A stretch of 64,000 nt of DNA from Hymenobacter mellowenesis (GCF_030581005.1 NZ_JAUQSX010000006.1:1-64000), one strand, 5' to 3'; positions 35,843 through 45,485 are shown, counted from the stretch's first letter. Notes: generated from the letters alone by a model not told the origin. Numbers and translations: made by a program.

Positions 35843-36565
35843 CTACCTCACTTGGATGATAGTGGTGTCACTGTACCCAATAAAACGGTCAAAACCACTC
35901 AGTACTTCGTTGCTCAAACTGACACTGCCATTGGGTGCGCGTATCTTATTATAGCGGTTTAGCCAAAACCGATACCTTCGGTTTGGGACTACGCGCACTA
36001 TCCGTGTTGCCGTTATTCGTTGCCTCGTCCTGACCGTATCCGTCAGAACATATCCCCAAAAACCATCGCCATTATCGGTATATGAATAAATGCTAAAAAA
36101 GCTGATATCCAGTGAGGTTTTTCCGCCTTTATTAGTGTCGACTACTACCTGTACAGGAACAAATGGGGTGGCTTCGAAATTTACGTGGTTGGCTTGGCCT
36201 AGCACCAGGGAGGCGCCATCGGAGGATGATTTGTAGTCGAAAGGTCGATAATCGGTTAGGTCGAATAAATTACGGTAATCCCGAAACCGTACGCGGTAAG
36301 TAGCGCCTTTTTCATTGGCATCGAAAGCCAGTTGAAATCTTCCATCTGCATCAGTTCGTGTACTGATGACTGAATCAACCCTCGTGTTGCCATATAACCC
36401 ATATCGCCAAAGTTTTAGCTCAATAGGTACGCTGGCTATTGGCTGACGGGTGTATTTGTTGATTAGGCTTCCATCGACCGTCGTCAGAGTTGGGTCTTGC
36501 TGTGCCTGACATGCGGTTAGCAAGTTGAGAAAGCCAAGAGCGGCCATGCAAAAAGTATATTTCAT
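35843..36565 (-). CDS. Lipoprotein with CarboxypepD-like domain, paralogue of the 43.1-kb gene
   Basis: The 240-residue lipoprotein has signal and lipobox LLTAC (cysteine near 19). The N-terminal half is a carboxypeptidase-regulatory or transthyretin-like domain (VDGSLINKYTRQPIASVPIE, then STRTDADGRFQLAFDA). The second half has conserved VNFEATPFVPVQVVV. It aligns with the lipoprotein at 43124-43825 in order and spacing (YTRQP/YTKQP, YGLYGNTRVDSVIS/YGSYGNTSSDSVIT, LSFDA/LAFDA). The DNA is AT-richer than its surroundings. It follows the Lgt-like gene by about 30 bp, so co-transcription is possible. Confidence 0.75.
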   Translation of the reverse strand: MKYTFCMAALGFLNLLTACQAQQDPTLTTVDGSLINKYTRQPIASVPIELKLWRYGLYGNTRVDSVISTRTDADGRFQLAFDANEKGATYRVRFRDYRNLFDLTDYRPFDYKSSSDGASLVLGQANHVNFEATPFVPVQVVVDTNKGGKTSLDISFFSIYSYTDNGDGFWGYVLTDTVRTRQRITATRIVRVVPNRRYRFWLNRYNKIRAPNGSVSLSNEVLSGFDRFIGYSDTTIIQVR

Positions 36566-36596
36566 CGGTTTAGCCATTTAATTCCATGATGGTGAA

Positions 36597-38480
36597 TTAG
36601 CGCCCAAGCCGATAGTTGAGCTTCAGACTGAAGCTGTTGTGCCGGCCGAAATTGGTGGCCACATAGGGCTCCAGGGCGAGTTCGGGGCGGCTGGGCAGGC
36701 GCAGCAGGGCGCTGGCAAAGCCCATGCCCGGGGTGGGATTGTGCGGCGAATGCGCGTAGCCCAGCAGCAGCTGCGGTCCGTTGCCGATGCCCAGGCCGGA
36801 GCCCAACCCCAGGCGCGAGGTGTAGCCACCCAGCACATTTTCGGCCCCGTAGCAAAAGTCGGCCTGCCCAAACAGCGCCTCCGGCTTGCCCACGCGAACC
36901 ATAAATTCCGGCATCAAGAAGGCGCTTTCCTTCGACTCGCCGTCGCCGAAATAGCTAAAGTAGCCAAGCTGTCCGAAGTGCAGGCCAAAGCGGGCGTCGA
37001 CGCTGCGCCAGCCATTTTCTCGATGAATCTGCTTGTAGATGTGAATATCAACCAGCGTGCGGTGGAAAGTTGTGTCCCGGTCGGTGATGGGCGCGTAGCC
37101 GTTGGGTTCGGGCAGGGGCTGGGCGTTGACGCGCTGCTGGCCCACCCAGATGCCGCCGCCCCAGGTGTTAATTTTGCCGGTGGGCTGGCCGAAGACGTTT
37201 TTTTCGCCGGCTGTTTCAACGGCCACTTCGCCACCCGCGGCTTGCACTTGCTGTTGCAACGCCAGCCGCTGGCTGCCGCTACAGCCGGAGTTGTTGACCA
37301 AAATTTTCTGGTCTGCATCGTGATGGTTCTCCAGCACGCCCCCGGTTATCGTCACGGCGCGGGTAGGGCCGGCACCGGGAGGCGGGGTTTGTTCAGGGGC
37401 CGGGGCCTGTGCGGTGCTGATGGCAATGAGGCCCACCAGCAGCAGGCTGAGTGGCAGCCTGGCCAAACGCAAGGCGCGGACATTGGCCACCGGCGCCAGG
37501 GCCGTGCTGGCTTCCGCCAGCAGCACGGCCAGCAGCAGGGCCTTCACCACCAGCACTTCCGGAAGCGTGAGGGCCGCCGGACCCAGCAGCGCCGTGACGC
37601 CCAGCATGCCCGCCACCGTGATGAGCCGCGGCCACGGACCGGAGGAGGAAGCAACGGGTTCGGCCGAAGCGCTCGAATTGCCCGAAGCGCCGCCCCGCAC
37701 GCGCCACGCCCACAGCCCCAGCGCCAGCACCGCCAGCGTCAGCAGCCACAACTGCAGCTCCAGCCACCGCCCACCCATCACCAAGTGTGCATCGCCCGCC
37801 ACCGGCTCGCCGGTGGCATCGCGCCAAAAAGCCAGCGCAAAGCGCCCCAGCAGCAGCAGGCCCGTTTGCAGCAGCAGCCACGAGCCCACCGGCCAGCGCC
37901 GCCGCCGGGTGGCCAGCAGCACGGTGCCCACTGCCGCGCACAGCGCTAGCGCCAGCACTTGCGTGGGCACCACCGGCAGGCTGTGGGCGGCCGTGGCGGG
38001 CAGCAGTCCGGCCTGCACCTGCGCCGCCCAGGGCAGGGTGCCAGCCGCGTACGTCAGGCCCCAGGCGGCACCAGTAGGCTCACCAAAGCAGCAACCCGTG
38101 AGCCCGCAGCCCACGCACTGCACCATCAGGGCGGCGCATAGCGGCAAAGCCAGCGCATCAAGCACGGCCCAGCTCAGCCCCAGCCAGCGCCGCAGGGCCA
38201 CCACTGTGAGCCCCGCCGCCAGCCCACCGCCCAGAATGGAGCGCGCCGTATCGGTTGGCGCGTTGGTGAAAAGCAGGCTGGCCCATCCGCCTATTGGATG
38301 GGTAATCAGCTTGGTGCCCAGGATGAGCGCCAAGCTACTCGCAGCCACCAGTGTAAGCCAGGGCCGTAGCGGGAAACCGCGCCGCCAGCCTTCCCACAGC
38401 AACAGCAGCACGTTGGTGAGCGTGGCCAGCAGGTAGAACGGGGCGTAGGAGTCGTGACCTGGTGCGTAAGGTATTGTCAT
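36597..38480 (-). CDS. Lgt-like membrane protein with a beta-rich C-terminal extension
   Basis: This 627-residue protein is two to three times the length of normal Lgt (about 260-300). Residues 1-260 hold about seven hydrophobic helices with an Lgt-like core (ILGGGLAAG, then GCGLTGCCFGEPTGAAWGLTY at about 120-140, cut here as GLTGCCFGEPTG). More helices follow to about 375. The rest (about 380-627) is soluble and beta-rich, with alternating patterns like an outer-membrane barrel (YGAENVLGGYTSRLGLGSG, NSFSLKLNYRLGR at the end). The arginine of the classical Lgt motif GRIGNFxNGE is missing, so diacylglyceryl transferase activity is doubtful. A frameshift-free fusion is what the sequence shows. 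Confidence 0.7.
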   Translation of the reverse strand: MTIPYAPGHDSYAPFYLLATLTNVLLLLWEGWRRGFPLRPWLTLVAASSLALILGTKLITHPIGGWASLLFTNAPTDTARSILGGGLAAGLTVVALRRWLGLSWAVLDALALPLCAALMVQCVGCGLTGCCFGEPTGAAWGLTYAAGTLPWAAQVQAGLLPATAAHSLPVVPTQVLALALCAAVGTVLLATRRRRWPVGSWLLLQTGLLLLGRFALAFWRDATGEPVAGDAHLVMGGRWLELQLWLLTLAVLALGLWAWRVRGGASGNSSASAEPVASSSGPWPRLITVAGMLGVTALLGPAALTLPEVLVVKALLLAVLLAEASTALAPVANVRALRLARLPLSLLLVGLIAISTAQAPAPEQTPPPGAGPTRAVTITGGVLENHHDADQKILVNNSGCSGSQRLALQQQVQAAGGEVAVETAGEKNVFGQPTGKINTWGGGIWVGQQRVNAQPLPEPNGYAPITDRDTTFHRTLVDIHIYKQIHRENGWRSVDARFGLHFGQLGYFSYFGDGESKESAFLMPEFMVRVGKPEALFGQADFCYGAENVLGGYTSRLGLGSGLGIGNGPQLLLGYAHSPHNPTPGMGFASALLRLPSRPELALEPYVATNFGRHNSFSLKLNYRLGR

Positions 38481-38659
38481 CGTCGGTAGGTGTTAGGAAG
38501 CGCTGCGGATAGCGGCTCCTAAACCTACCTTCTTGCCCAAAAGGAATGCAAGCTGACTTTTGCGCTTGTCGGACTTCCCTGTCAAGCACAATGCCATTCA
38601 ATCCTATGTTAATCAGCGAATAAAGATGAACAATTCAGACTTTGAATTGAGCATGAATG

Positions 38660-40159
38660 TTATTGCTTTGACGGTTCTGGTAGGCCGGCTGGCGTGGCTT
38701 CATTTGCCCGATACTCCACAATGTTCTTCACCATTCCCTTGAAGATGATGCCGTGGAAAGGCAGCACCGAATACCAATACAGCCGCCCGGCCAGCCCGCG
38801 CGGGCGGTAGGCGGCTAGCTGCTCCAGGGCGTGGGTGCCGTCGGACTGGTCCACGATGCGGAACTGTAGCCAAGCCTCGCCGGGCAGCTTCATTTCGGCG
38901 TAGAGCAGCAGGCGGCGGCCGGGCTTGTCGGCCACCAGCACGCGCCAGAAATCGAGCGGGTCGCCGGCGCGCAGGCGGGAGGGCGAACGGCGGCCCCGGC
39001 GCAGGCCCGGCCCGCCCACCACCCGGTCCATGAGGCCGCGGATGCGCCAGAGCCAGTCGGTTTTATACCAGCCCCGGTTGCCGCCGATGCGCCAGATATT
39101 GTCCAGCACCTCGGCCACGGGCCGGGTGAAGGGCACGCACTGCCGGTCGAAGAACATGCCGTTTTTCGGTATCTGAATGGCATCCATGTAGTTCTGGCGC
39201 AGGGTTCCGCTGCTGATGGCGTCGCTCCAGCTGCTCACCACCTCGTTCTGCTCAATGCGCTGGAAGGCCAGGGCCAGCGCCGCTCGGTAGCTCATGCACT
39301 CGTGCGGAATCACCTGGCTGATGCTCTTGGCCGGGTCGCACACGGTGTCGTTCTTCAGGCTTTCAACCAGGCTTTGGGCCAATGAAAACGTAGTGCTCGT
39401 GACCAAGTACAGCCACCACGACGACAGCCGCGGCGTGAGCACGGGCACCGTCACTATCCAGCGCCGGTAGCCGCGCTCGGCTGCCAAGCCCAGCAGCATC
39501 TCGCGGTAGGTCAGCACGTCGGGCCCGCCCACATCGAAGGCCCGGCCGAAACAGGCTTTATTGTCGAGCACCGCCGTGAGGTAAAACATAATGTCGCGAA
39601 TACCAATGGGTTGGCAGCGCGAGTTCAGCCAGCGCGGCGTCACCATCACGGGCAGCTTCTCTACCAAATCCCGAATAATTTCAAACGACGCCGACCCCGA
39701 GCCGATGATGATGCTGGCGCGCAGCACGGTCAGCTTGGCTTTTTGTGACCCGCTTAGCACGTCTTCCACGGCGTGGCGTGAGCGCAGGTGCTTGCTCAGG
39801 CCGCTGTCGTTGGCGATGCCGGAAAGGTAGATGACTTGCCGGGCCGGGGTGGTGTCCAAAAACTTGGTGAAGTTTCGGGCCGACTGCTGCTCCTGCTCAA
39901 AAAAGTCTTCGCCGCCGCTCATCGAATGCACCAGGTAATAAGCCGCGTCGATATTGGTGGGCACTTCGGCCAGCGAATCTGGCTTGAGCAGGTCGCCCTG
40001 CGCCACCGTGACGCGGCTTTGCAGCGCCTCGGGCAGAATGTCGGCCAGCGCGAAGCGGCGGGCGTCGCGCACCAGGCACACCACGTCGTGGTCGGCGGCC
40101 AGCAGCGGGAGCAGGCGTTGGCCAATGTAGCCAGTGGCGCCGGTGAGCAGGATTTTCAT
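38660..40159 (-). CDS. SDR-family NAD(P)-binding protein with C-terminal DUF2867 domain
   Basis: The 499-residue cytosolic protein has an N-terminal Rossmann fold (MKILLTGATGYIGQRLLPLL, cut as LLTGATGYIGQRLL) with an atypical-SDR pattern, VIYLSGIANDSGLSKHLRSR. The C-terminal third is DUF2867 (DRVVGGPGLRRGRR, DFWRVLVADKPGRRLLLYAE, LPFHGIIFKGMVKNI). This two-domain type is common in bacteria and often called a nucleoside-diphosphate-sugar epimerase, but the substrate is unknown. The start MKILLTG is set by the Rossmann motif. Confidence 0.87.
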   Translation of the reverse strand: MKILLTGATGYIGQRLLPLLAADHDVVCLVRDARRFALADILPEALQSRVTVAQGDLLKPDSLAEVPTNIDAAYYLVHSMSGGEDFFEQEQQSARNFTKFLDTTPARQVIYLSGIANDSGLSKHLRSRHAVEDVLSGSQKAKLTVLRASIIIGSGSASFEIIRDLVEKLPVMVTPRWLNSRCQPIGIRDIMFYLTAVLDNKACFGRAFDVGGPDVLTYREMLLGLAAERGYRRWIVTVPVLTPRLSSWWLYLVTSTTFSLAQSLVESLKNDTVCDPAKSISQVIPHECMSYRAALALAFQRIEQNEVVSSWSDAISSGTLRQNYMDAIQIPKNGMFFDRQCVPFTRPVAEVLDNIWRIGGNRGWYKTDWLWRIRGLMDRVVGGPGLRRGRRSPSRLRAGDPLDFWRVLVADKPGRRLLLYAEMKLPGEAWLQFRIVDQSDGTHALEQLAAYRPRGLAGRLYWYSVLPFHGIIFKGMVKNIVEYRANEATPAGLPEPSKQ

Positions 40160-40289
40160 GCGGTCAGGAAGTGGAACGGTTTCGCAACGGCAGCCAGCGT
40201 CGTAATTCGCAATGGCCACCTAACTCAACGGCTACCACCCGCAGTTGTTCGCCCCGGCTTTGCCAAAGCTTTGATTAATAGTAGCAAAA

Positions 40290-40314
40290 AGCCCCGCTGG
40301 ATTTCCAGCGGGGC
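40290..40314 (-). terminator. Intrinsic terminator
   Basis: The stem agccccgctgg / ccagcggggct is followed on the minus strand by TTTTTG. It lies just after the stop of the T9SS protein gene at 40342. Confidence 0.85.
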
Positions 40315-40341
40315 TATCATTGGCGAAGCACAAAGCGGCCG

Positions 40342-42057
40342 CTACGGCTTCACCCAGCGCCCGCGCCAGAGCTGGCCGGCCACCGTCGTTTCGACCATGT
40401 ACACGCCGGCTGCCAGCGCGGGCGCCGCCAGCGAAACGGTGGTTTCGCCCGCCGCCGGGGTGGCTTGCAGGTGCACCAGCCGGCCAGTCAGGTCGCGCAC
40501 CTGCACCGTGAGCAGCTGGGGCCGCGGCACGCTCAGGCGCAGGGCCGGGGCCGCGCCGGGGTTGGGGCTGAGGGCCAGCGGCTGGGCAGCCACGGCGGCG
40601 CGGGCCGCCAGCACGCCCAGCGCCCCGTTGTCGCCGATGCTTTGGGCGTAGATGCCGCTGTCCACGCGCTGGTCGGCCCACACGGTCACCAGCTGGTTGT
40701 TGGCGTAGGGCAGGGTGGCGTAGTTCTGCTTGCCACTCACCACGCTGCTGAGCGGGATGAAGCCGCTGCCCGTGGGAAAGGAGGATTGGCCCTGGTAGTT
40801 CACCTTGGTGGCCCACAGCGCCTGGTTGGTGCCGGCGGCGTTGAGGTTTTCGGTGTACACGATGATGAGGCCCGTGCCCGTATCGCGCAGGCTCTGAGCC
40901 GAATAATAGCTGGCGCCCAGGGCCTGCGCCGGCACGCCGCCAGTGCCCAGCTGCACGGCCCCGGTAGCCGGCGCCAGCCGCTGCACCGTGAAGCCCGAGT
41001 TGCTTTGGGAGCTGTTCAGCTCGTTCACCACGGCCCACACCTCGTTGCGGGCCGCCACGTATTGCAGCGAGCCCCCGATGCGGGCCGTGGCCGTGCCGGC
41101 CAGAATTTCGGTGCCCGTGGTGCCCCAGGGCAGGCTGCCATCGGCCAGCACGCGCTGCGCGTACATGTCGCCCAGAGTCGCGCTGGCCGGGTTGCCCGAG
41201 TTCAGCAGCGCGTAGAAGCCGCCGCTGCCGTCGGGCGTGATTTCGGGGAAGGCCGCGAAGCCGATGGTTTTGGTGCTCACCTGCACCGGGGCTGCCCACA
41301 CGGGCGCGCCGCTGGCGCTGTAGCGCTGCGCATACATCGTCGAAACGCCCAGGCCCGAGCCGGTTTCCTCCACGTACTGCACCACCACGTCTTCCGCGCC
41401 CGGCACGGCTACCAGAGTGGGCCGGCTGAAGCGGCGGCTGGGCGCCTCAATGGCCACCGGTGTCGTCCACATGGCCACGCCGGCGGCCGAGTATTTCACC
41501 AGCGGCACAGCCTTGGTGCCGCGCGTGGCGCTGGCCGTGCCGCTGGCGCCCCAGCCTATCACCACATTGTTGCCGCTGGTGATGCCGATGGCGGGCGTCA
41601 GGCCCGACGTGGCCGCCGCGTCGAGCAACTGGATGCCATTGGCGCCCCACAACTGCTGCCCGGCGGGCGAAATTTTATACACCACGCACTGGTTGCCACC
41701 CGTGCGCGTGTCCTGAAACGCCAGGATGGCGTTGCCCAGGTTGTCGGTTTTGAGGTCGTAGCGGTACAGGGCCGAGCCCTGCGGCTGGTTGCTCACCAGC
41801 AGACCCGCGGTGCCCAGCTGCGGCCGGCCGTTGGCGTCGAGCAGCTGCAGGCGCATCTGGTAGTTGGTGGTGGCCACGGTTTCAAACCACGACACCCAGG
41901 TGCCACCGTTCGGGGCCGGCGAAATGCGGGGCGTGACCTCGCTCGTGCCGGCCGCGTCGCGGATGGCCAGGTTCTGGGCGGGGTTGGCGCTCCACTGGGC
42001 GCGCGCCGAAAAGGCGCTGAGCGTGGCGGCCAGCAACAGGAGTATCGGTTGTTTCAT
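40342..42057 (-). CDS. Secreted T9SS cargo protein, beta-propeller-like
   Basis: The 571-residue exported protein has a signal peptide (MKQPILLLLAATLSAFSARA). A body of repeated short beta units with W and G, such as GTWVSWFE, ANGIQLLDAAA and WADQRVDSGIYAQSIG, suggests a propeller or similar. The T9SS sorting domain (LSPNPGAAPALRLSVPRPQ through GVYMVETTVAGQLWRGRWVKP, cut here) forms the last 75 residues. No catalytic motif was found. The start at 42057 gives the signal peptide cleanly. Confidence 0.85.
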   Translation of the reverse strand: MKQPILLLLAATLSAFSARAQWSANPAQNLAIRDAAGTSEVTPRISPAPNGGTWVSWFETVATTNYQMRLQLLDANGRPQLGTAGLLVSNQPQGSALYRYDLKTDNLGNAILAFQDTRTGGNQCVVYKISPAGQQLWGANGIQLLDAAATSGLTPAIGITSGNNVVIGWGASGTASATRGTKAVPLVKYSAAGVAMWTTPVAIEAPSRRFSRPTLVAVPGAEDVVVQYVEETGSGLGVSTMYAQRYSASGAPVWAAPVQVSTKTIGFAAFPEITPDGSGGFYALLNSGNPASATLGDMYAQRVLADGSLPWGTTGTEILAGTATARIGGSLQYVAARNEVWAVVNELNSSQSNSGFTVQRLAPATGAVQLGTGGVPAQALGASYYSAQSLRDTGTGLIIVYTENLNAAGTNQALWATKVNYQGQSSFPTGSGFIPLSSVVSGKQNYATLPYANNQLVTVWADQRVDSGIYAQSIGDNGALGVLAARAAVAAQPLALSPNPGAAPALRLSVPRPQLLTVQVRDLTGRLVHLQATPAAGETTVSLAAPALAAGVYMVETTVAGQLWRGRWVKP

Positions 42058-42175
42058 GGGAAGGTAAGTTGGATGGAAACAAGATAGAAAAGCAATGCGT
42101 GAATGTCGTTGAAAATTATGGCTTTCCCAACGGGGCACACCTACTTGGCTCCTCACGCGCCAAACCGGGCATGAA

Positions 42176-42209
42176 AAAGCCGCGCCGTGATAAACTACGG
42201 CGCGGCTTT
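42176..42209. terminator. Bidirectional intrinsic terminator
   Basis: The stem aaagccgcgccgt / acggcgcggcttt has an 8-nt loop. It follows the slipin gene. Confidence 0.85.
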
Positions 42210-42226
42210 CGCTGATTCAGAAACCG

Positions 42227-42991
42227 TTACTCTTTATCGTGCTCCTCCACCATCTTCGAGAAGCTCTTGGCCGCGTTGGTGAATTCCGACGGGATGAGTA
42301 CCACCGTCGTCGTGTTGTTGTCGATGCCGATTTCCGAAAGCATCTGCATGCGGCGCAACTCCAGGGCAATGGGGCTTTCCTCCATCTGCTTGGCGCCCTG
42401 CGTGAGCTTGATACTTGCTTCCAACTCGGCCTCAGCCTTGATGATGCGGGCGCGCTTCTCGCGAATGGCCTCGGCCTCGCGCGCCATCGCCCGCTGCATG
42501 GATTCGGGAATTTCCACGTCCTTGATTTCGACCATCTCCACGCTCACGCCCCAGTTTTCGGTGGCCGCATCCACAATCTGCAGCAGCGCCAAGTTGATTT
42601 GCTGGCGTTCGCGCAGCACCTCATCCAGTTGGTGCTGGCCGATGATGTTGCGCAAGGCCGTGACCGACAGCTGGTAAACCGCCTGATTAAAATTGGCCAC
42701 CTTAATAATAGCATCGGCTGGGTTGGTCACCCGAAACCACAGCACGGCGTTCACCTTAATGGTCACGCTGTCCTTCGTGATGGTTTCCTGCTGCTCCAAA
42801 TCCACCGTTTTGGTGCGGATGTCGATGGTTTGCTGGCGCTCGAAAAAAGGAATTATCCAGAACAGCCCCGGCCCCCGCGTGCCCGTGAACCGGCCCAGCC
42901 GAAACACAATGGCCCGCTCGTATTCCTGCGCAATACGCAGGCCGGAGAGGAGCAGCGCAACAATGATGAGAAGAATGATGGACAGCGACAT
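42227..42991 (-). CDS. Slipin (SPFH/band 7 membrane scaffold protein)
   Basis: The 254-residue protein has an N-terminal membrane anchor (SIILLIIVALLLSGLRI) followed by the SPFH/band 7 domain (EYERAIVFRLGRFTGTRGPG, IDIRTKTVDL, NAVLWFRVTNP). A coiled-coil helix (about 160-205) is rich in EAEAIREKRA. Slipins are stomatin relatives that organise membrane microdomains and often pair with an NfeD protease partner. No NfeD gene is adjacent here. Length and motifs are typical. Confidence 0.9.
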   Translation of the reverse strand: MSLSIILLIIVALLLSGLRIAQEYERAIVFRLGRFTGTRGPGLFWIIPFFERQQTIDIRTKTVDLEQQETITKDSVTIKVNAVLWFRVTNPADAIIKVANFNQAVYQLSVTALRNIIGQHQLDEVLRERQQINLALLQIVDAATENWGVSVEMVEIKDVEIPESMQRAMAREAEAIREKRARIIKAEAELEASIKLTQGAKQMEESPIALELRRMQMLSEIGIDNNTTTVVLIPSEFTNAAKSFSKMVEEHDKE

Positions 42992-43123
42992 GATGGGTTG
43001 GGGTTGGTTCAGGATATTAATCGAGCCATTTCTGAATACATTACATCAGAGGGGACAATGAGATGAAAGCTGCTTTATAAATGCGCAATAGTATCGTTTA
43101 GCTTAGTTTTGATTAACATCTGA

Positions 43124-43825
43124 TTAATCGAAGTTTACCACGCTTGTGTCATTATAGAATATTGTTCTGATTTTAGTTGTCCAGGTGTAATCTTCAAAGT
43201 GGTAGCGGTAGCCAAAGTCTTTAACCCGGTTACAAGTCTGTTTGCTAAAACAATACACACGGTTCGGCAATACTTGAATTTGTCGGCTAAAATTAAAATT
43301 TTGATTGGCTTTAACAGTGTCATAAAATACTGTGCCTCCGAACCAATCCCCCTGGTCATAATTAACGAAAGAAAAAACGATATCCGTTTTGCCTTTTTTG
43401 CTTGAATGAGCATTAATGATGACCGTTTTATACGGCGTCACCTCAAAGTTGACGACAGTGGATGCGCCACGCATAATCTGAAGACCATCGTAGTAGTCGT
43501 CATTGTTGCTATACTTGCTTAAATCATATAGTCGCTTATTGTGTCGCATTTTAATTCTGTACTGTCCGCTTTTTGAAGCATCAAATGAGAGGCGATAGCG
43601 ACCTGCCGAATTAGTGTAGACTGTAATTACCGAATCGGAACTGGTGTTGCCATAACTACCATACAGATAGCGACGCACTGATACTGGAGCACCATCAACG
43701 GGCTGCTTGGTGTACTTGTCAGTAACAATACCTTCAACGATGCTTTCGCCCGGCTCTGATACCAGCTGGCAGGAAGCGAATGTGCAAAGGGACACCATCA
43801 GGGTTGCAGGAAACGCCGATTTCAT
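43124..43825 (-). CDS. Lipoprotein with CarboxypepD-like domain, paralogue of the 36-kb gene
   Basis: The 233-residue lipoprotein has signal and lipobox TFASC (cysteine near 19). The carboxypeptidase-regulatory type domain (VEGIVTDKYTKQPVDGAPV, then VYTNSAGRYRLSFDA) is the best-conserved part relative to the protein at 35843-36565. After it, VNFEVTPYKTVIINAHSSKKG mirrors VNFEATPFVPVQVVVDTNKG in the paralogue. The DNA is markedly AT-rich, with AT-rich flanks, suggesting transfer or relaxed selection. Function unknown. Confidence 0.75.
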   Translation of the reverse strand: MKSAFPATLMVSLCTFASCQLVSEPGESIVEGIVTDKYTKQPVDGAPVSVRRYLYGSYGNTSSDSVITVYTNSAGRYRLSFDASKSGQYRIKMRHNKRLYDLSKYSNNDDYYDGLQIMRGASTVVNFEVTPYKTVIINAHSSKKGKTDIVFSFVNYDQGDWFGGTVFYDTVKANQNFNFSRQIQVLPNRVYCFSKQTCNRVKDFGYRYHFEDYTWTTKIRTIFYNDTSVVNFD

Positions 43826-43991
43826 AAGTTCGCGTATTTGAAAGTCTGAAGCTACTTCGCATCATCAGACCTGCAAAAGCAAAAAATCAGAACTTTAGAC
43901 TTTGTTTTAACCTGTATTGTACTGGTAATATGCTTGTTGTTAAGCTTATGTGTGTATTAAATAAGGCTTTATAAGATGATTAAAAAGATAG

Positions 43992-45350
43992 TTACCGCCC
44001 CACCACCGGCAGCACCGCCACGCTCTCGTGCCCGGCCGCATCAATGCTGGCCACGCCGAAAATGAAATTATCCTTGCTGATGGGCAAATCGGCCGTGAGG
44101 CCCGAAACCGGGAAGCGTTGCTGCCACTGCGGCGCGCTGGTTTCGCGCACCAGCACCACGTAGCCGCTGGGTTTGGAGCCGGCGGCGGGGGCCTGCCAGC
44201 GCAGCTCGGTGCGATTGGTGAGGTTGGCGGTGAGGACTTCGACTTTGGCGGGCGCGGCCGGCGCCTGGGCCAGGGCCACCATGGTGGCGAGGTTGATGCC
44301 CGCATTTCGGCGCAGGTAGGCGAAGTCCATACCCTCAATCACGTCGCCGTAGGGGCGGCCTTTTTCGGTACGCAGGTCCTGGTGCTGGTGGGTGAAATCC
44401 TCGTTCATTTCGGTGAAGCGGACGGCCGCGAAGCCCTGCTGGTTGAAGGGCGTGTGGTCGCCGCCGCGCAGGAACCGGTCGGGGCGGTATTCCAGGGTGG
44501 CTTTGTGGCCGTGGCCGTAGAGCTGGGCCGCGCGGTTGATGAAGCGGGCCAACTGGCGGCTGGGCGCGTCGTTTTCGGAGCTGAGCTGGCGGCGCACGCG
44601 GGCCTGCTCGGGCGTTTCGTTGGCCGGCACGCCTTCGCTGAACACCCGCACCTGCGTAGCGTCGCTGATTTCGGGGTCAAAGCCATGGGAGTTGCCCACG
44701 ATGTCGTTGTTGAGCATCGCAATCAAATTCCAGCCTTCCTTTTTGGCGCGCTCGGCCAGGTGGCCCGAGCCGTAGAGGCCCTGCTCTTCGCCCTGCACGG
44801 CCACGAATTTAAGGGTGCACGGAAACCGCTGGCCGGCCAGCACGCGGGCCAGCTCCATTACCAGCACGGTGCCGGAGCCGTCGTCGTTGGCGCCCGGGGC
44901 GTCGGCGGTGGCGTTCATCACGTCGGTCACCCGCGAGTCGATGTGGCCGCTCACTAAGATGACGCGGGTGTCCGTAGGGTCGGTCCCGGGTAGGGTGGCC
45001 AGCACGTTGGCCATCAGCACGGGCCGGTTGATGCGCCGGCCGTCGGGCTTCACCGTGAAGGTGTCCATCTCCACGGTCATACGGCCGCCGCCGGCTTTGC
45101 TGTACTTCAAAAACTCGTCGCGCACGTAGTTGCGGGCCGCCCCAATGCCGCGCGTGGGGCTCTGCGTGTCGCTCAAGGTGTGGCGCGTGCCAAAGGAAAC
45201 CAGCTTGCGGACGTCGGCTTCGAGGTTTTTGGCTGAAATTTCATCCACCAGCTTTTGAATGGCGGGGTCGGCGGGTGGCAGGAGCGGGGCGGGCTTTTGG
45301 GCAAGGGCGGCGAAGGGCGCGAGGGCCAGGAGGACGGCGGCGAGTTTCAT
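43992..45350 (-). CDS. Secreted M28-family zinc aminopeptidase
   Basis: The 452-residue exported peptidase has a signal peptide (MKLAAVLLALAPFAALA). The M28 ligand series is intact: H in VSGHIDSR, D in PGANDDGSGT, E-E in VQGEEQGLYG, D in LNNDIVGN and H in RGGDHTPF. The final 80 residues form a fibronectin-III-like module (ELRWQAPAAGSKPSGYVV). It should release N-terminal residues from peptides outside the cytoplasm. The start at 45350 is preferred; the longer frame runs into a type A repeat and adds repeat-derived residues (HAERSEAS). Confidence 0.9.
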   Translation of the reverse strand: MKLAAVLLALAPFAALAQKPAPLLPPADPAIQKLVDEISAKNLEADVRKLVSFGTRHTLSDTQSPTRGIGAARNYVRDEFLKYSKAGGGRMTVEMDTFTVKPDGRRINRPVLMANVLATLPGTDPTDTRVILVSGHIDSRVTDVMNATADAPGANDDGSGTVLVMELARVLAGQRFPCTLKFVAVQGEEQGLYGSGHLAERAKKEGWNLIAMLNNDIVGNSHGFDPEISDATQVRVFSEGVPANETPEQARVRRQLSSENDAPSRQLARFINRAAQLYGHGHKATLEYRPDRFLRGGDHTPFNQQGFAAVRFTEMNEDFTHQHQDLRTEKGRPYGDVIEGMDFAYLRRNAGINLATMVALAQAPAAPAKVEVLTANLTNRTELRWQAPAAGSKPSGYVVLVRETSAPQWQQRFPVSGLTADLPISKDNFIFGVASIDAAGHESVAVLPVVGR

Positions 45351-45379
45351 GCGGGAAGGTAGGGATATTGAATAAAAAA

Positions 45380-45485
45380 GAACGTCATGCAGAGCACAGC
45401 GAAGCATCTTGCCCGCCACCACTAATCCTAATGATTGGATTACGTTGCGCGGGCAAGATGCTTCGCTGCGCTCTGCATGACGTTC
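45380..45485. repeat. Interspersed inverted repeat, type A copy 5
   Basis: Arms 45380-45416 and 45449-45485 match at 36 of 37 positions (gaacgtcatgcagagcacag...). It lies between the SseB-like gene and the M28 peptidase gene. Confidence 0.85.
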
